Source: Haladaptatus litoreus
GTDB lineage: Archaea > Halobacteriota > Halobacteria > Halobacteriales > Haladaptataceae
Assembly: GCF_900156425.1 (NCBI RefSeq)
Contig: NZ_FTNO01000004.1
Span: forward strand, 124,001 to 188,000
Direction: 5' to 3'
Length of the DNA stretch: 64,000 bases
Shown: positions 36,493 to 46,479 of the stretch, piece by piece
How the letters are laid out: every line of letters begins with the position of its first letter
Position numbering within the stretch: the stretch's first letter is position 1
Notes under the pieces: model-generated
Told to the model about the DNA's origin: nothing
The model's input: the letters and a program-made list of their open reading frames with translations, nothing else
The model's database searches: none
Program-made: the position numbers and the translations under genes

Positions 36493-39400
36493 TTATGATA
36501 TCGTGATGGTCACCTCGTTGGTAGTCGAACGGCCTGTATTGTCAGTGGCGGTCAGCCCAACCGTGTACTCACCAGTTTCGTCGTAGCGGTGGTCGGTCCA
36601 CCATCCTGTCGTGGTCGTTCCATCGCCGAGATCCCACTCGAGCGTATCGATCCAGCGTTCCTTGCTAGTCGTGTCCTTCGCATAGAACGAGAGGCGTTCG
36701 CCGGGCGATGCCTCGGTGTCGCTTGGTTGGATGGTGGCAAGCGGTTGACTGAGGTCTGCAACCGAGATAGTGACTTCGTCGGTGGTCGAGCGCCCATCGT
36801 TGGCGGTGGCAGTCAGACTGACTGTATATCGGCCCGCTTCGTCGAAACGGTGGTCGGTCCACCATCCCGTCGTGGTCGTCCCATCGCCGAGATCCCACTC
36901 GAGCGTGTCGATCCAGCGTTCCTTGCTAGTCGTATCCTTTGCTTCGAACTCGAGGCGTTCGCCGACCGTTGCGTCTTTGTCGCTTGGCGCGATGTTGGCG
37001 AACAACAGTTCCCACGTGCTACTTAAAGGAGTATAGAACTCGTCGCCCTGGGAGAGGTAGTATTCGTATCCACCATCCTCGAGTTGTTCTGGGTTTTTGA
37101 ATCGTTTAATCGTCGTTCGCTCGCCAACGTCAATAGTGAAGCTATCACCCCTCGGTCGAGATGTTGCGTTAATCGGATAGACACCGTTGACCAGTCCGTC
37201 CGTCTGAACATGAATCTGGCCGTCTACCGCACGGTCAACGTCGATTGCATTCTCGCTGACGACGACATCGAGTTCATTTTGCATCGTCATTTCCCGGGTG
37301 AAGTTCTCAACCGTTCCGGTGAACCGACCGTATTGCTCTTCTATGAGTGGCGACTTCGACTCTTGCTTCGACGTGAGCAACTGTCCGTCGTTGAGGTAAG
37401 CATGTACTGGTTCCCCATCGTGTTCGCTGTAAACGGCGAAGAAGCCTTTGAATGTGAACGCGTCGCCGACTTCGTACGTTAGATCAGGGTTCCCTCCGTA
37501 GGCGATGTAGTCTGTTCGGCCGTTCATCAAGTTGACCTTGACTGCGCGGGACATGGTATCGCTTCCGTCGGTGGTTATCGGAACCGCTTCGATCGATTCG
37601 ATGAAACGCTCGCCCATATACGGCTCGATGACCGACGTAAACATGCTTTCGATATCCGAACCCGATCGTCGTGCGATGGTATATTTGAGCGTATCCGGTT
37701 GATTATCTCTGTCGGGCGGGTGCCCGTCCATGACTGCGATTTCATCGTACTCACCGAGCATCGTCAGCCGCATGTGGATGTCAGCATCGTCGCTCCGGTT
37801 ACCCCAATAATCCTTGATGTCCCAATCGACGCTGGAATGGGTCGATGGATCGTCATCACGAGCAACGTTGTCGAGATAATTGAAGCCGTTTCCAACCTCC
37901 TCGTTGTATTGGGAGTCCGGATTGGCGACGTTTTCAGGTTTCGGGACGTCAGAACCCGCATACGTTCCACCCTCTTGTTGGACGAGGTTGAGCCCCTCGG
38001 TAGTGACGTCACCCACCCAACCATGGAAGCTGAAGCGGTGGTCGTCGCCACCGTCGATGTGGAAGAAATCGACGGCGTAGGAGTTCAATTTGTCGACGTG
38101 TATCATCGCAGTGGTGCGACGATACTCGTCGGTCTGTGGATATACCTGTGGCGCGGCCACGTCCGACAGCTGTACCATGTCGGTGTCGTCGAAGTGCTTT
38201 GGGACACTGACACGTTGGTCCTCTTGCCGACGTTCGTCGACCATAACCGTGTTGTGTGCGATCGTGTTTTTGTGCCAGTACCGGCGTCGCGGCCAACTAC
38301 CGGTGAGCGTCGGATAGCCGTTATCTGGAGCAAGATTGAGTTCGTACGCCATCACGCCGAGGTTCAGCGTGTCGCGATGGGTGTGGTTGCCGTAATCACC
38401 AGTTCGACCGTAGTAGGTCCATACGCCGCGTTTTGCGTTGCCTTTTTCCTGTGCACTTTGTCGCTTTTGCCAGTCGATTTGGTCGTATGTCTCGAACTGG
38501 AGGATGCCCATTTTGTAATTGGACGACTCGTCGTTTTTACCGACATTCCGGAAGGTAATCGTGTGCGTCCCAGCGGAGAGGTCGGCGGTTCCATCGAGTG
38601 CTTCGAAATCGCTTCGGGGTGCAGAGGTCGAATCATAGAAATCATACGTGTCGATCACTGTTCCATCGATTTCGATCTCATAGATGCCGTACGAGGTTGC
38701 TTTGAACGGACGAAGGGTGAAGTGATATGTTCCTGCATCGTCCACCGAGAACTCGAACGTGATGTGCTGACCGGGATCGTTGGCCTCCAATTGTAGCGTG
38801 TTTTCCTCAATCGCGCGCCAGACGCCCGTAGACCGGTCTGCAACATTCAGCGAAAGGAAGCTGTAGCCCGTCCCGCCGGTATCTTTCGCCTTGTAGTTTA
38901 TACCGTCACGCAGCGCCGTGAACCCGTAGGATGGTTGGATGGTGCTTCCCATCTCCAGCGGCCCTTCCGCATTGATGATTGCTTCGATGTCTTCGCGAAG
39001 TTGGGTTGGATCCGCTGAAAAGATGTCGCCACGAAGCCCCTCCGTCGAGAAACCGTTATTAAAGTGTAGAATTTGTCCAAAGATGTCCTCGCCGTACACT
39101 TCGAAGGCATTACGCTTCGAATCCTCGTTCAGATACAGCCGATTTGGATGGGTGTCTCCGATGATCGGTGTATGTTTATCCAGCATGATGAGCGGAATGT
39201 GGGTGTGCATGACGCGATGGAACTTGACGTGTTTATACAGATCTGAGCCATCGAATCCGTCATATCCTCGTAAGAGATCACCGATGTCCAACACTGCCGC
39301 TTGCGCGATCGGGTTATACAGTGGAGCAGCCTCATCGAAATAACCGTCTCGCCCTGCGGTATCGACAAGTTTCGCCATAACGTTTCCGCCTGTCGTCGCC

Positions 39401-40683
39401 CACTCCTCTGGCTCCTGATACCAGACATCACCGGTGAATATTTCCTCGCCGGGCTGGAATATCCACTCCAGTGCCTCCCTCGTGTAGCCGTCCGGCTCGT
39501 CAAGAACCCGCGCTGAGATCGTGACCGCAGGCAACTGGCCGCGGGCGGGTGCAAGTTGTGACTTCTTCGCTGCGGGGAGTATCTCTCGCAGAATGCCGTT
39601 TTCGATGTTCGATCGAATCGTCCCAATACTGTTCTTCGCATCCAATCCTGGGTACTCTTCGACTTTCCCTTGAAGGAAATCGACCAATTGTTGGTCGCCA
39701 TCCATTCCGGGGAAAATAGCATCGTACGCCCGTAGAACAGGCCGGATGAGATTTGGCTCCCAATGAGAACCGATAATCTTCCCAGTTTGTCGGCCACCGG
39801 TGATGTTGTGGTAGCGGCCACCGGCACGCGGATCGCGGTACTCAGAGACGTCCATTTCTGGATAGACATCCGCGATTCGGTCGAGTAGAACGGCGCAGGC
39901 TCGGGAATACTTTTGATCGCCTGTGAGGAGGAATGCGTCGGTAAACGCCTGCATCATACGGACGATTCCACCGGGACGCCAGACCGCCCAGTGGTTGTAG
40001 TAGGCGACGAACGTCCACCAAGCACCTTCTCCTTCGCCGAGGTCATTGTCCGTATCTTGCCAACCATAGCCGTCATCGACGCCCCAGCCTTCGCCCATTT
40101 CTGGGTGTTCCTCGTTGACGAGATACTGGTCATCGGCTAATTCAGGATCAAACATCCCCCTGTCATCCAGCCCGCTCTGCCGGTAGGATGCAAAGTCGTT
40201 CGTCGGAAAGACGTATTCACCGTTGGTCACCTTCCACGGATCGTCGAGGTCGTTCCAGCTACCGTAGAACTCGTTGTCCCAGTGATCGTCAGGGCTAGTA
40301 AACGCGGACCGCGCTACTGTTTGTGCCGTAACGAAGTGCCACAGTTCATCGAGAGAGTTGTACGTTTCCAGGTATGCATCGGCTGTTTCAACGGCGTCGT
40401 CTCGCTGGGACTTTGCCCAATCGTAGATTTGGATGTTCGTGTCCGCATTCATTCGGTCTTCAACCGTCCAAATAGTCGGTCTAGTCTTCGCGTTCGAAGC
40501 GCTAGCTGCGGCCGCCACATCGGGGATCGTCTTTGTTCCGATTGCGGAGAATACGGCGCTCGCACTCGCTGCCTTGAGAAATTCACGCCGCTCCATCTGG
40601 AGGGTTGATAATATGCTGTCGTTGATTTCCCCAGACGACCTGCCGCTCCGCTGGTCGACCGAAAATTCATTTTCTTTCGACAT
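36493..40683 (-). CDS. Very large Tat-exported heparinase II/III-like lyase with PKD domains
   Basis: This 1396-residue protein has a Tat signal near residue 31 (ERREFLKAASASAVFSAIG), so it works outside the cell. A start at Met30, base 40596, would give a cleaner Tat N-terminus. Residues about 100-600 form the lyase toroid. Residues about 610-735 look like an inserted carbohydrate-binding beta-sandwich (FEFSVDDAGTYHFTLRPF, then YEIEIDGTVIDTYDF and LSAGTHTITFRNVG). Lyase beta-sandwich motifs follow: GNHTHRDTLNLGVMAY at about 765-780 and KNTIAHNTVMVDE. Two PKD domains, each with DLGDGTTTTGWW, end the protein. It is the only enzyme of the locus with export evidence, and should start polymer breakdown. 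Confidence 0.85.
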   Translation of the reverse strand: MSKENEFSVDQRSGRSSGEINDSILSTLQMERREFLKAASASAVFSAIGTKTIPDVAAAASASNAKTRPTIWTVEDRMNADTNIQIYDWAKSQRDDAVETADAYLETYNSLDELWHFVTAQTVARSAFTSPDDHWDNEFYGSWNDLDDPWKVTNGEYVFPTNDFASYRQSGLDDRGMFDPELADDQYLVNEEHPEMGEGWGVDDGYGWQDTDNDLGEGEGAWWTFVAYYNHWAVWRPGGIVRMMQAFTDAFLLTGDQKYSRACAVLLDRIADVYPEMDVSEYRDPRAGGRYHNITGGRQTGKIIGSHWEPNLIRPVLRAYDAIFPGMDGDQQLVDFLQGKVEEYPGLDAKNSIGTIRSNIENGILREILPAAKKSQLAPARGQLPAVTISARVLDEPDGYTREALEWIFQPGEEIFTGDVWYQEPEEWATTGGNVMAKLVDTAGRDGYFDEAAPLYNPIAQAAVLDIGDLLRGYDGFDGSDLYKHVKFHRVMHTHIPLIMLDKHTPIIGDTHPNRLYLNEDSKRNAFEVYGEDIFGQILHFNNGFSTEGLRGDIFSADPTQLREDIEAIINAEGPLEMGSTIQPSYGFTALRDGINYKAKDTGGTGYSFLSLNVADRSTGVWRAIEENTLQLEANDPGQHITFEFSVDDAGTYHFTLRPFKATSYGIYEIEIDGTVIDTYDFYDSTSAPRSDFEALDGTADLSAGTHTITFRNVGKNDESSNYKMGILQFETYDQIDWQKRQSAQEKGNAKRGVWTYYGRTGDYGNHTHRDTLNLGVMAYELNLAPDNGYPTLTGSWPRRRYWHKNTIAHNTVMVDERRQEDQRVSVPKHFDDTDMVQLSDVAAPQVYPQTDEYRRTTAMIHVDKLNSYAVDFFHIDGGDDHRFSFHGWVGDVTTEGLNLVQQEGGTYAGSDVPKPENVANPDSQYNEEVGNGFNYLDNVARDDDPSTHSSVDWDIKDYWGNRSDDADIHMRLTMLGEYDEIAVMDGHPPDRDNQPDTLKYTIARRSGSDIESMFTSVIEPYMGERFIESIEAVPITTDGSDTMSRAVKVNLMNGRTDYIAYGGNPDLTYEVGDAFTFKGFFAVYSEHDGEPVHAYLNDGQLLTSKQESKSPLIEEQYGRFTGTVENFTREMTMQNELDVVVSENAIDVDRAVDGQIHVQTDGLVNGVYPINATSRPRGDSFTIDVGERTTIKRFKNPEQLEDGGYEYYLSQGDEFYTPLSSTWELLFANIAPSDKDATVGERLEFEAKDTTSKERWIDTLEWDLGDGTTTTGWWTDHRFDEAGRYTVSLTATANDGRSTTDEVTISVADLSQPLATIQPSDTEASPGERLSFYAKDTTSKERWIDTLEWDLGDGTTTTGWWTDHRYDETGEYTVGLTATDNTGRSTTNEVTITIS
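36587..36950 (-). repeat. Direct DNA repeat encoding tandem PKD domains
   Basis: About 100 bases beginning at 36591 recur at 36852 with only a few changes, a period of 261 bases or 87 codons. The repeat encodes TSKERWIDTLEWDLGDG and the following WW of both PKD domains. High DNA identity implies recent tandem duplication or gene conversion. Confidence 0.85.
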
Positions 40684-41343
40684 TGCGAGCCATTATCAAC
40701 CATGCCATATAATAAGTATTTTTATTGTTGTAATAGATATTTAATTTTATAAATAGGGCCGGATTGTCTCATCTGTACGTTATAAAGACACTTTTGAATT
40801 CCGAGATACGATAATTTGAGCTTTTTCTTGCCGATATCAATTCTGACCTCCCTGTTTTGAAGACTGCAGATCAGCGTGAACGTCTATGATTCAACAGTAA
40901 TTTTCGAACGAATCAGATTCTGAGTTGATGATGCCAATCAACATCTGTGGTGAATATTGTTCTATTGGAAAATAAAGGGAATGAACGAATGTATTAGAAA
41001 CGTTTCGTCATTCCAAACAGTTGTCGAATCAAATGAAATAATATTGATTCTAAGTTGGGAATAGAGCACCACCCATTACAATACTATATGTGTAATGGTA
41101 TAGTACTGCCAATACGAATTGTCGCTCAGCCCTAGCTAATAGCGTTTCGTATCCGTAAACAGCAACCGACGAAACAACTGAAAAACCCCCACATATCAGA
41201 CTCGGTCAAACATCTATTCACTATAATAAATTGGTATTAGAAAATGAATAGATTATAGACAACGTGATTGAAATCCGAATTCATTAGAAATCACGATGAG
41301 TAGACACCGAAATTTATTACTCTTGCCAACAACCGTCATATAT
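40684..41343. promoter_or_regulatory. AT-rich divergent promoter region
   Basis: No gene was recognised in these 660 bases, which separate the exported lyase from the plus-strand catabolic operon. There is an inverted repeat GTTGAT-N7-ATCAAC at 40924-40942 that could be an operator. CATATAATAAG lies close to the minus-strand start, and AATTTATTA lies about 30 bases before the plus-strand start at 41344. The functional call is inference. Confidence 0.45.
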
Positions 41344-43170
41344 ATGGTTGTTAGTAAACAGAAATACATTGATGCAATCGAATCCGGCCTGACCGTCTTG
41401 CGCCAACCGCATCTGTCTGAATTTTGGGCCGGTGAATATCGGGATGACGAATGGGGTGGTCGCCACCGAATCATACAGGATTTTGCACTCATTTATGCAG
41501 TTCTCTATGAACACACTGGCGAGGAAGAATATCGGGAGTTAGCGACAAAACACCTACTCGATTTCGGACAGGGCGACCATTTCGCTTCCATTCTCTGTGG
41601 GACTGCTTACGAGCTTCTTGCTGACGATTTGACTCCCACCGAGCGTTCGACGTTCGGTTCCGAATGGGTTTCTGAAGCCGAAAAATCACTTGAAATGTAC
41701 GTCAGTGACCCGAATGATATTCAAACGTGGGACCAGGTACCCAATCATGCTATCGGCGCCTGCTTTTACGCAGATTATGCGAGTCACCTCTTCCCAGAAG
41801 AGAGTCTGAAATATGACTATCAACAGTACACTGATGCAGTCTGGGAAACGTGGTGGAAACGACGGGAGTTTCATGAGCAGGCATCGAACTACGAGGGATT
41901 CGCCGAGACATTCCTCTCGAAGTGGGCCAAAATCAGGGGGAAAGCAGATGCGTTCTATCGGACACCAAGCGTGGTCAATATGCTTGAGAGAAATCTAAAA
42001 GCGGTTACACCCAGCGGCATCGTGACGCCGTATGGTGATTCCGGATACCACCAACATCAGTGCAAGTGGATCGCTCTCTTCGAGAGAGTTGCATTCGATA
42101 CCGACGACGGGCGCTTCCAAGACGCTGCAGATGATATCTTCTCGTACTTCCAAGACCACGTTTTCGACCGTTTTCTCGACACGGTTGATAGTTTACCGGA
42201 GTCGGAGTCCCTCTATAACGGTCGGCTCATCTTCAAGAATCACTTGCACGAACTTGCATGGCTGGGTCTCGCAGCACTTTGGCACGACCCGACCATCGAA
42301 TCGAAGAGCCGCCCCGTGCCAGCGGGCCGTCTCCGACGACTTCCATACGGATACCTCTTAGATGAGGCAGATAAGCGGCTACTCCCCAATGAGAAGATGA
42401 CTGATGGACAAGTTGCGCTCACTGGGGGCAATCCGGAGTCATCTGAACACACGTACCTTCTATTGTCAGTTGGACCGAAGCTCGTCCATGATCACGCTGA
42501 TGCAAGCGCTATTCAAATGCTCAGCCGAGATGCGACGACTCTTCTCGGCACGAATGGGTATCTCCAGCGCGAATTACTATATCACAACGTCTTTTACGCC
42601 CAGCCAAGCGATTGGAGTCAATATCCAGCAGACGACCCCGAGCGGATTATCTCGGGGGAGGAGAACTGTCGTGGCACCATTGAACAGTTTCGCATCGATG
42701 AACATTCATCCCAGTGTCGAGTTACGTTCGAAAATTTCCATGGAATGCCGATCAGATTGACCCGCGAGGTACTCATGAACGCTGACGGTACTGTCACACT
42801 TCTCGACCGAGTACTGCCACACGAGGACGGCTACTGTGGCGGACCACTCTTCCACGCAGAGAGCATCAAAGAGCGATCGGACGGTGCCTACAAACTCCGA
42901 ACCGAACATCTTCGCTCTCTCGGTAATATCGTAAGCCGGAACTCCCCTGGAAATCTTGTCGTCGACCCTTCGTATCCAGAGGAGTCGATAGACGTTGTCC
43001 AACCAAACTTACCGCCGATATATGAAGAGAGCTACAACGAGTTTCCAACGACCGAATATAAGCAAGTTTGGAAGCGGAGTTACGCAACTCGAAACTGCCT
43101 CGCTAGTAAACATGAATTCGAAGCCGGTGAGGAGGTCGTTTTCGAAACTCGGTTGACTCCAGAGCTCTAA
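41344..43170 (+). CDS. Heparinase II/III-like protein, cytoplasmic
   Basis: This 608-residue protein is divergent from the exported lyase but has the same broad plan. A helical toroid fills about residues 1-330, with tracts such as HRIIQDFALIYAVLYEHTGEE cut here to its core. The beta-sandwich is entered at LVHDHADASAIQML and LLGTNGYLQ, then YHNVFY. The HDHAD block corresponds to the His-rich metal or active-site segment of heparinase II/III. No export signal is seen, so it should act inside the cell on oligosaccharides. The ATG at 41296 is possible, but MVVSKQKYID at 41344 is preferred. It could be an unsaturated-uronate-forming lyase or a related glycosidase. Confidence 0.75.
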   Translation: MVVSKQKYIDAIESGLTVLRQPHLSEFWAGEYRDDEWGGRHRIIQDFALIYAVLYEHTGEEEYRELATKHLLDFGQGDHFASILCGTAYELLADDLTPTERSTFGSEWVSEAEKSLEMYVSDPNDIQTWDQVPNHAIGACFYADYASHLFPEESLKYDYQQYTDAVWETWWKRREFHEQASNYEGFAETFLSKWAKIRGKADAFYRTPSVVNMLERNLKAVTPSGIVTPYGDSGYHQHQCKWIALFERVAFDTDDGRFQDAADDIFSYFQDHVFDRFLDTVDSLPESESLYNGRLIFKNHLHELAWLGLAALWHDPTIESKSRPVPAGRLRRLPYGYLLDEADKRLLPNEKMTDGQVALTGGNPESSEHTYLLLSVGPKLVHDHADASAIQMLSRDATTLLGTNGYLQRELLYHNVFYAQPSDWSQYPADDPERIISGEENCRGTIEQFRIDEHSSQCRVTFENFHGMPIRLTREVLMNADGTVTLLDRVLPHEDGYCGGPLFHAESIKERSDGAYKLRTEHLRSLGNIVSRNSPGNLVVDPSYPEESIDVVQPNLPPIYEESYNEFPTTEYKQVWKRSYATRNCLASKHEFEAGEEVVFETRLTPEL

Positions 43171-43291
43171 TCTAGAAGGGAAGGGTTTCGTAATTGGTCG
43201 ATACGAATATCTGACTTGGGAGTCGTGATCAAAGCAGAACAGTTCGACGTGTACATTTAAGTGACGGCGTAACTTGGAATTAAACATCACT

Positions 43292-44473
43292 ATGACGTCT
43301 CCTGATGCACCTGAACGGGAGCGCGCAAATACCCTCTTAGAAATCGCGTCAGACGACCCTGACACCGTATCGACGGCAGAGCTAGTCACCATATTGGTTC
43401 ATGGAACACCTCCCGCTCGGAGCGTTGCCGTGGAGGCTTATGAAGTCGTAGTTGACGCCCGGCCTAACGCTGCCACGTCCGTTGCAACTGAACTCCACTG
43501 CTTACTTGACGACGAAAATGTTCGAGCAAAGGCAGCGGGAGCTATTGCCCACCTGGCCGAACGAGGTGCAGCACCGTTCAAGAAGTCGATTCCATCGCTA
43601 ATCAGGATGGTCGAACCACCCATTGAGTTTGGACGCGACCATGCAGTACATGCGTTGCTTGTGCTGTCGTCTCAGTTTCCTCGTGATGTAGAATCTGCAG
43701 TTTCACCGCTCTTAGACATTCTCGAGAACGAGATGGATGCAAACAGTGGACACAAAAACGGCAGTGAGCTAGCAAATCCCTCGTTTGGACACGAGGAACC
43801 CAATCGAGAAACCGGAGTCGTGCGATTTGCTGCTGCACAGACATTACTCCACGTTACCAGAGAGCGACCAGCAGCAGCAGTGAACGTGATCCCCCAAGTT
43901 GGGTTGTTGCTTGACGATCCCAAAGCTCGAATCCGCGGTGTTGCAAGTGAGATACTTGGGGCTGTCGCAAAGGAATATCCTGACCACGTCTCCCCCCATT
44001 TGGAGAAATTAGCGACACTGCTCACCGATGATCCGGAGCAACCAGTTCCCTGGAAGGCCGCATCTGCCCTTGCCATGCTTGTCGATGAGTATCCAGAAGA
44101 GTTTGCGGATACCGTGGCTGACGATGCTGGTGAGTTGACGCTCCTGCTTAACGACACGAACCCTGAAGTCCGTGGCGTTGGCGTTGCACTTCTCACATAT
44201 GTTGTCGAATACTATCCCAACGCAATTGAGCCAGCAACCGATCGACTCTGTGAACTCCTCACCAGTGAAAACCCGCTCATTCGAGCAAACGCGGCCCGGG
44301 CGCTCCGGGACGCCGAATCGGTGGTTGCCCTTGATACGCTTGAAAAGGTAGCCAGAAACGATCCAAACTCGGACGTTCAAGAGATAGCAAACGCGGCGGT
44401 ACGTCAGATTCGACATCACGAGGAAGATGAACTCCATGGTGAGGAAGATTCAAAAGGATCGGCATTCGAATAG
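43292..44473 (+). CDS. HEAT-repeat scaffold-like protein
   Basis: This 393-residue acidic alpha-solenoid is made of about eight to nine HEAT-like helical pairs. Examples are NVRAKAAGAIAHLAERG, ARIRGVASEILGAVAKEYP, WKAASALAMLVDEYPEE, EVRGVGVALLTYVVEYYP and LIRANAARALRDAE. HEAT proteins bind partner proteins; no catalytic motif is present. It lies between the lyase at 41344 and the BNR_4 gene, with only five bases to the latter, so co-translation is likely. A scaffold for the sugar-degrading enzymes or a housekeeping protein moved into the locus are both possible. Confidence 0.75.
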   Translation: MTSPDAPERERANTLLEIASDDPDTVSTAELVTILVHGTPPARSVAVEAYEVVVDARPNAATSVATELHCLLDDENVRAKAAGAIAHLAERGAAPFKKSIPSLIRMVEPPIEFGRDHAVHALLVLSSQFPRDVESAVSPLLDILENEMDANSGHKNGSELANPSFGHEEPNRETGVVRFAAAQTLLHVTRERPAAAVNVIPQVGLLLDDPKARIRGVASEILGAVAKEYPDHVSPHLEKLATLLTDDPEQPVPWKAASALAMLVDEYPEEFADTVADDAGELTLLLNDTNPEVRGVGVALLTYVVEYYPNAIEPATDRLCELLTSENPLIRANAARALRDAESVVALDTLEKVARNDPNSDVQEIANAAVRQIRHHEEDELHGEEDSKGSAFE

Positions 44474-44478
44474 AATGT

Positions 44479-46344
44479 ATGACCCCGTCAGCAGGGGATG
44501 ATCTCCGAAATGAATTGCTCGGTTACTGGCCTGGAAATTGTTCCCCAGAGGGCTACCTGTGGGATTACTCCCCCGAGTCAAACCATGGCATCGTTGGCTT
44601 CGATGCTCGGTGGATATGGTTCACAAATCCCCGTGCAGTGCGTTACGTCGGGCGGAACGATCAGACATACTTCGGTTACCTAGGTGGACCGACTGGTTGT
44701 GATATCCAAGCAGGCGCGTACAACCATCGAACGGGCGACCTGACGCGGATAATGTTACACGAATCGTTCTCGGCGGACGACCATACCAACCCCTCATTGC
44801 TCATTCGAGAAGATGGCCACGTCCTGGTGTTCTGGACCAAACACAATGGCACGGACATTTATTATGCAACCTCCACGGAACCGGAGGACATCTCTGATTT
44901 TGGCCCTCGCCAAACTATTTCACAGCATATCGTTACATACCCGAACCCGGTACAGGTAACGACAGAGGATCAGGCCCCAATTTACCTCTTTTATCGAGAC
45001 CGCGAGGTTACCACTGACGCCACCAGCGATAGATACGGATATATTGGCGACGGCCATGTCTACTATCGGCGGTCGCTCGATGGTGGTGCCACGTGGTCTG
45101 ACCAGTTCCAAATGGTTACCGCTCCCGAGGGGCACTATTCCATGTACTTTGTTCATGCACAAGCCAACGATGGAACTGTCCATTTCTTCCTAACAGATGC
45201 CGAGCGTGGCGGCGATGCACCGAAATGGAACGTGTTGCATTGTGCGTATCACGACGGTGCATTCTATCGTGCTGATGGAAGTAAAATCGCAGATGAAATG
45301 GATCTGCCAATGACTCGATCGGATCTGGAGACAGTCTATGATTCTGCGGCTGCGGACAATGAGTACGCGTGGGTATGGGACGCTGGAGTCGATCCTGATG
45401 GTCATCCTGCCGTCGTGTATGCGACGTTCCCTTCGACACTCGCTCACGAATATCGGTACGCCCGATGGGACGGTGATGAGTGGCACGATTACAATGTCAT
45501 GAGCGCCGGTCGATATGTGGAAGAGGAGGGGGTCGAGTTACACTACTCGGCCGGCATCGCGATGGCTCCATCGAATCCCGATACCCTCTACACTTGTGTC
45601 CACAAAGACGGGTATCGCGGCATCAAACGGTTGGAGACCGCTACCAGTGGGCGAACGTGGGCAGTGCAGGATATAACCCAGCAATCAACCGGAAAAACCC
45701 TCCGCCCAGTTGTTCCGCTGAACGCATCTGATGAGATTCCTGTTCTTTGGTTGGCTGGGACGTATCGTAATATGCAATCTTCAGGCACCGTCCTCCAAGG
45801 TCTTCCCCCGAACAATGCAGACGAAGGCGCTATCATCGGGGACGGTGCGCAAGGCGTTTCACTTGGGACACATCGGGTCCGAAACCAGGTCTTCCGAGAC
45901 GGTGTGTCAGTGTCAGCGCTGCTGCGACCTGAAAGTTTAGCAGACGAGGGAGTGGTTGCGAACTTCGGAGAACTGGTTCAGATCGGATTTGGTCGGAACA
46001 CAACCAGCAGCGTTGAATTCACTCTATCAAGAGGAGAAAACGAACAGTTCGTCCACTGGGACTGGAGTGGTGTAGGAAACTGGCATTTCGTTGAAGGGAA
46101 ATGGGACGGCACCGAGATGCACCTGCTCGTCGACGGCAAGGTCGTCGATGTGCAATCGTTCGAGGATCCGATTGGCCTCGACTCCGAAGCATCTGATTGG
46201 ACGCTCTTGCAGGATGCTTATCTCATGGGCAATGGATTTCGAGGGGAGATGAAGGAGATCCGTCTCTATAACCGCTCTCTCTCTATGAATGAAAGCCAAC
46301 AACTTGCGGAAGTAGCGCAGAACCCGCCAAAGATACGGCGATGA
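44479..46344 (+). CDS. BNR_4 propeller lyase-like protein with split LamG-like domain
   Basis: The 621-residue protein contains a beta-propeller of the BNR_4 type (residues about 40-440). Blocks include DDHTNPSLLIREDGHVLVFWTKH, given here as its core DDHTNPSLLIR, plus RSLDGGATWS and YSMYFVHAQANDG. PF15892-type propellers include ulvan lyases (PL24/PL25) and rhamnose-glucuronate lyases, which cut next to uronic acid. The N-terminus (ELLGYWPGNCSPEG, then DYSPESNHGIVG) looks like the start of a LamG/concanavalin domain, and its remainder appears after the propeller (VSVSALLRPESLAD, WHFVEGKWDGTEMHLLVDG, FRGEMKEIRLYNRSL). No signal peptide is visible. Confidence 0.75.
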   Translation: MTPSAGDDLRNELLGYWPGNCSPEGYLWDYSPESNHGIVGFDARWIWFTNPRAVRYVGRNDQTYFGYLGGPTGCDIQAGAYNHRTGDLTRIMLHESFSADDHTNPSLLIREDGHVLVFWTKHNGTDIYYATSTEPEDISDFGPRQTISQHIVTYPNPVQVTTEDQAPIYLFYRDREVTTDATSDRYGYIGDGHVYYRRSLDGGATWSDQFQMVTAPEGHYSMYFVHAQANDGTVHFFLTDAERGGDAPKWNVLHCAYHDGAFYRADGSKIADEMDLPMTRSDLETVYDSAAADNEYAWVWDAGVDPDGHPAVVYATFPSTLAHEYRYARWDGDEWHDYNVMSAGRYVEEEGVELHYSAGIAMAPSNPDTLYTCVHKDGYRGIKRLETATSGRTWAVQDITQQSTGKTLRPVVPLNASDEIPVLWLAGTYRNMQSSGTVLQGLPPNNADEGAIIGDGAQGVSLGTHRVRNQVFRDGVSVSALLRPESLADEGVVANFGELVQIGFGRNTTSSVEFTLSRGENEQFVHWDWSGVGNWHFVEGKWDGTEMHLLVDGKVVDVQSFEDPIGLDSEASDWTLLQDAYLMGNGFRGEMKEIRLYNRSLSMNESQQLAEVAQNPPKIRR

Positions 46345-46479
46345 CGTTGCTATCGTCTCAGTCCAACCTCTCCGATTGCCCACCCGTCAGGTTATCTCCG
46401 TTGTGACGAATAGGAAAAAAATCAACGCCAAGCTATCCATTAAGGTTATATCGGATAGATTCATTGTTTGTAACAATCG

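Noticed and set aside
37699..38796. A 365-codon plus-strand frame, rich in Val and Arg
   Set aside because: It is entirely antisense to the exported lyase gene, whose product has clear domains; its own translation matches nothing.
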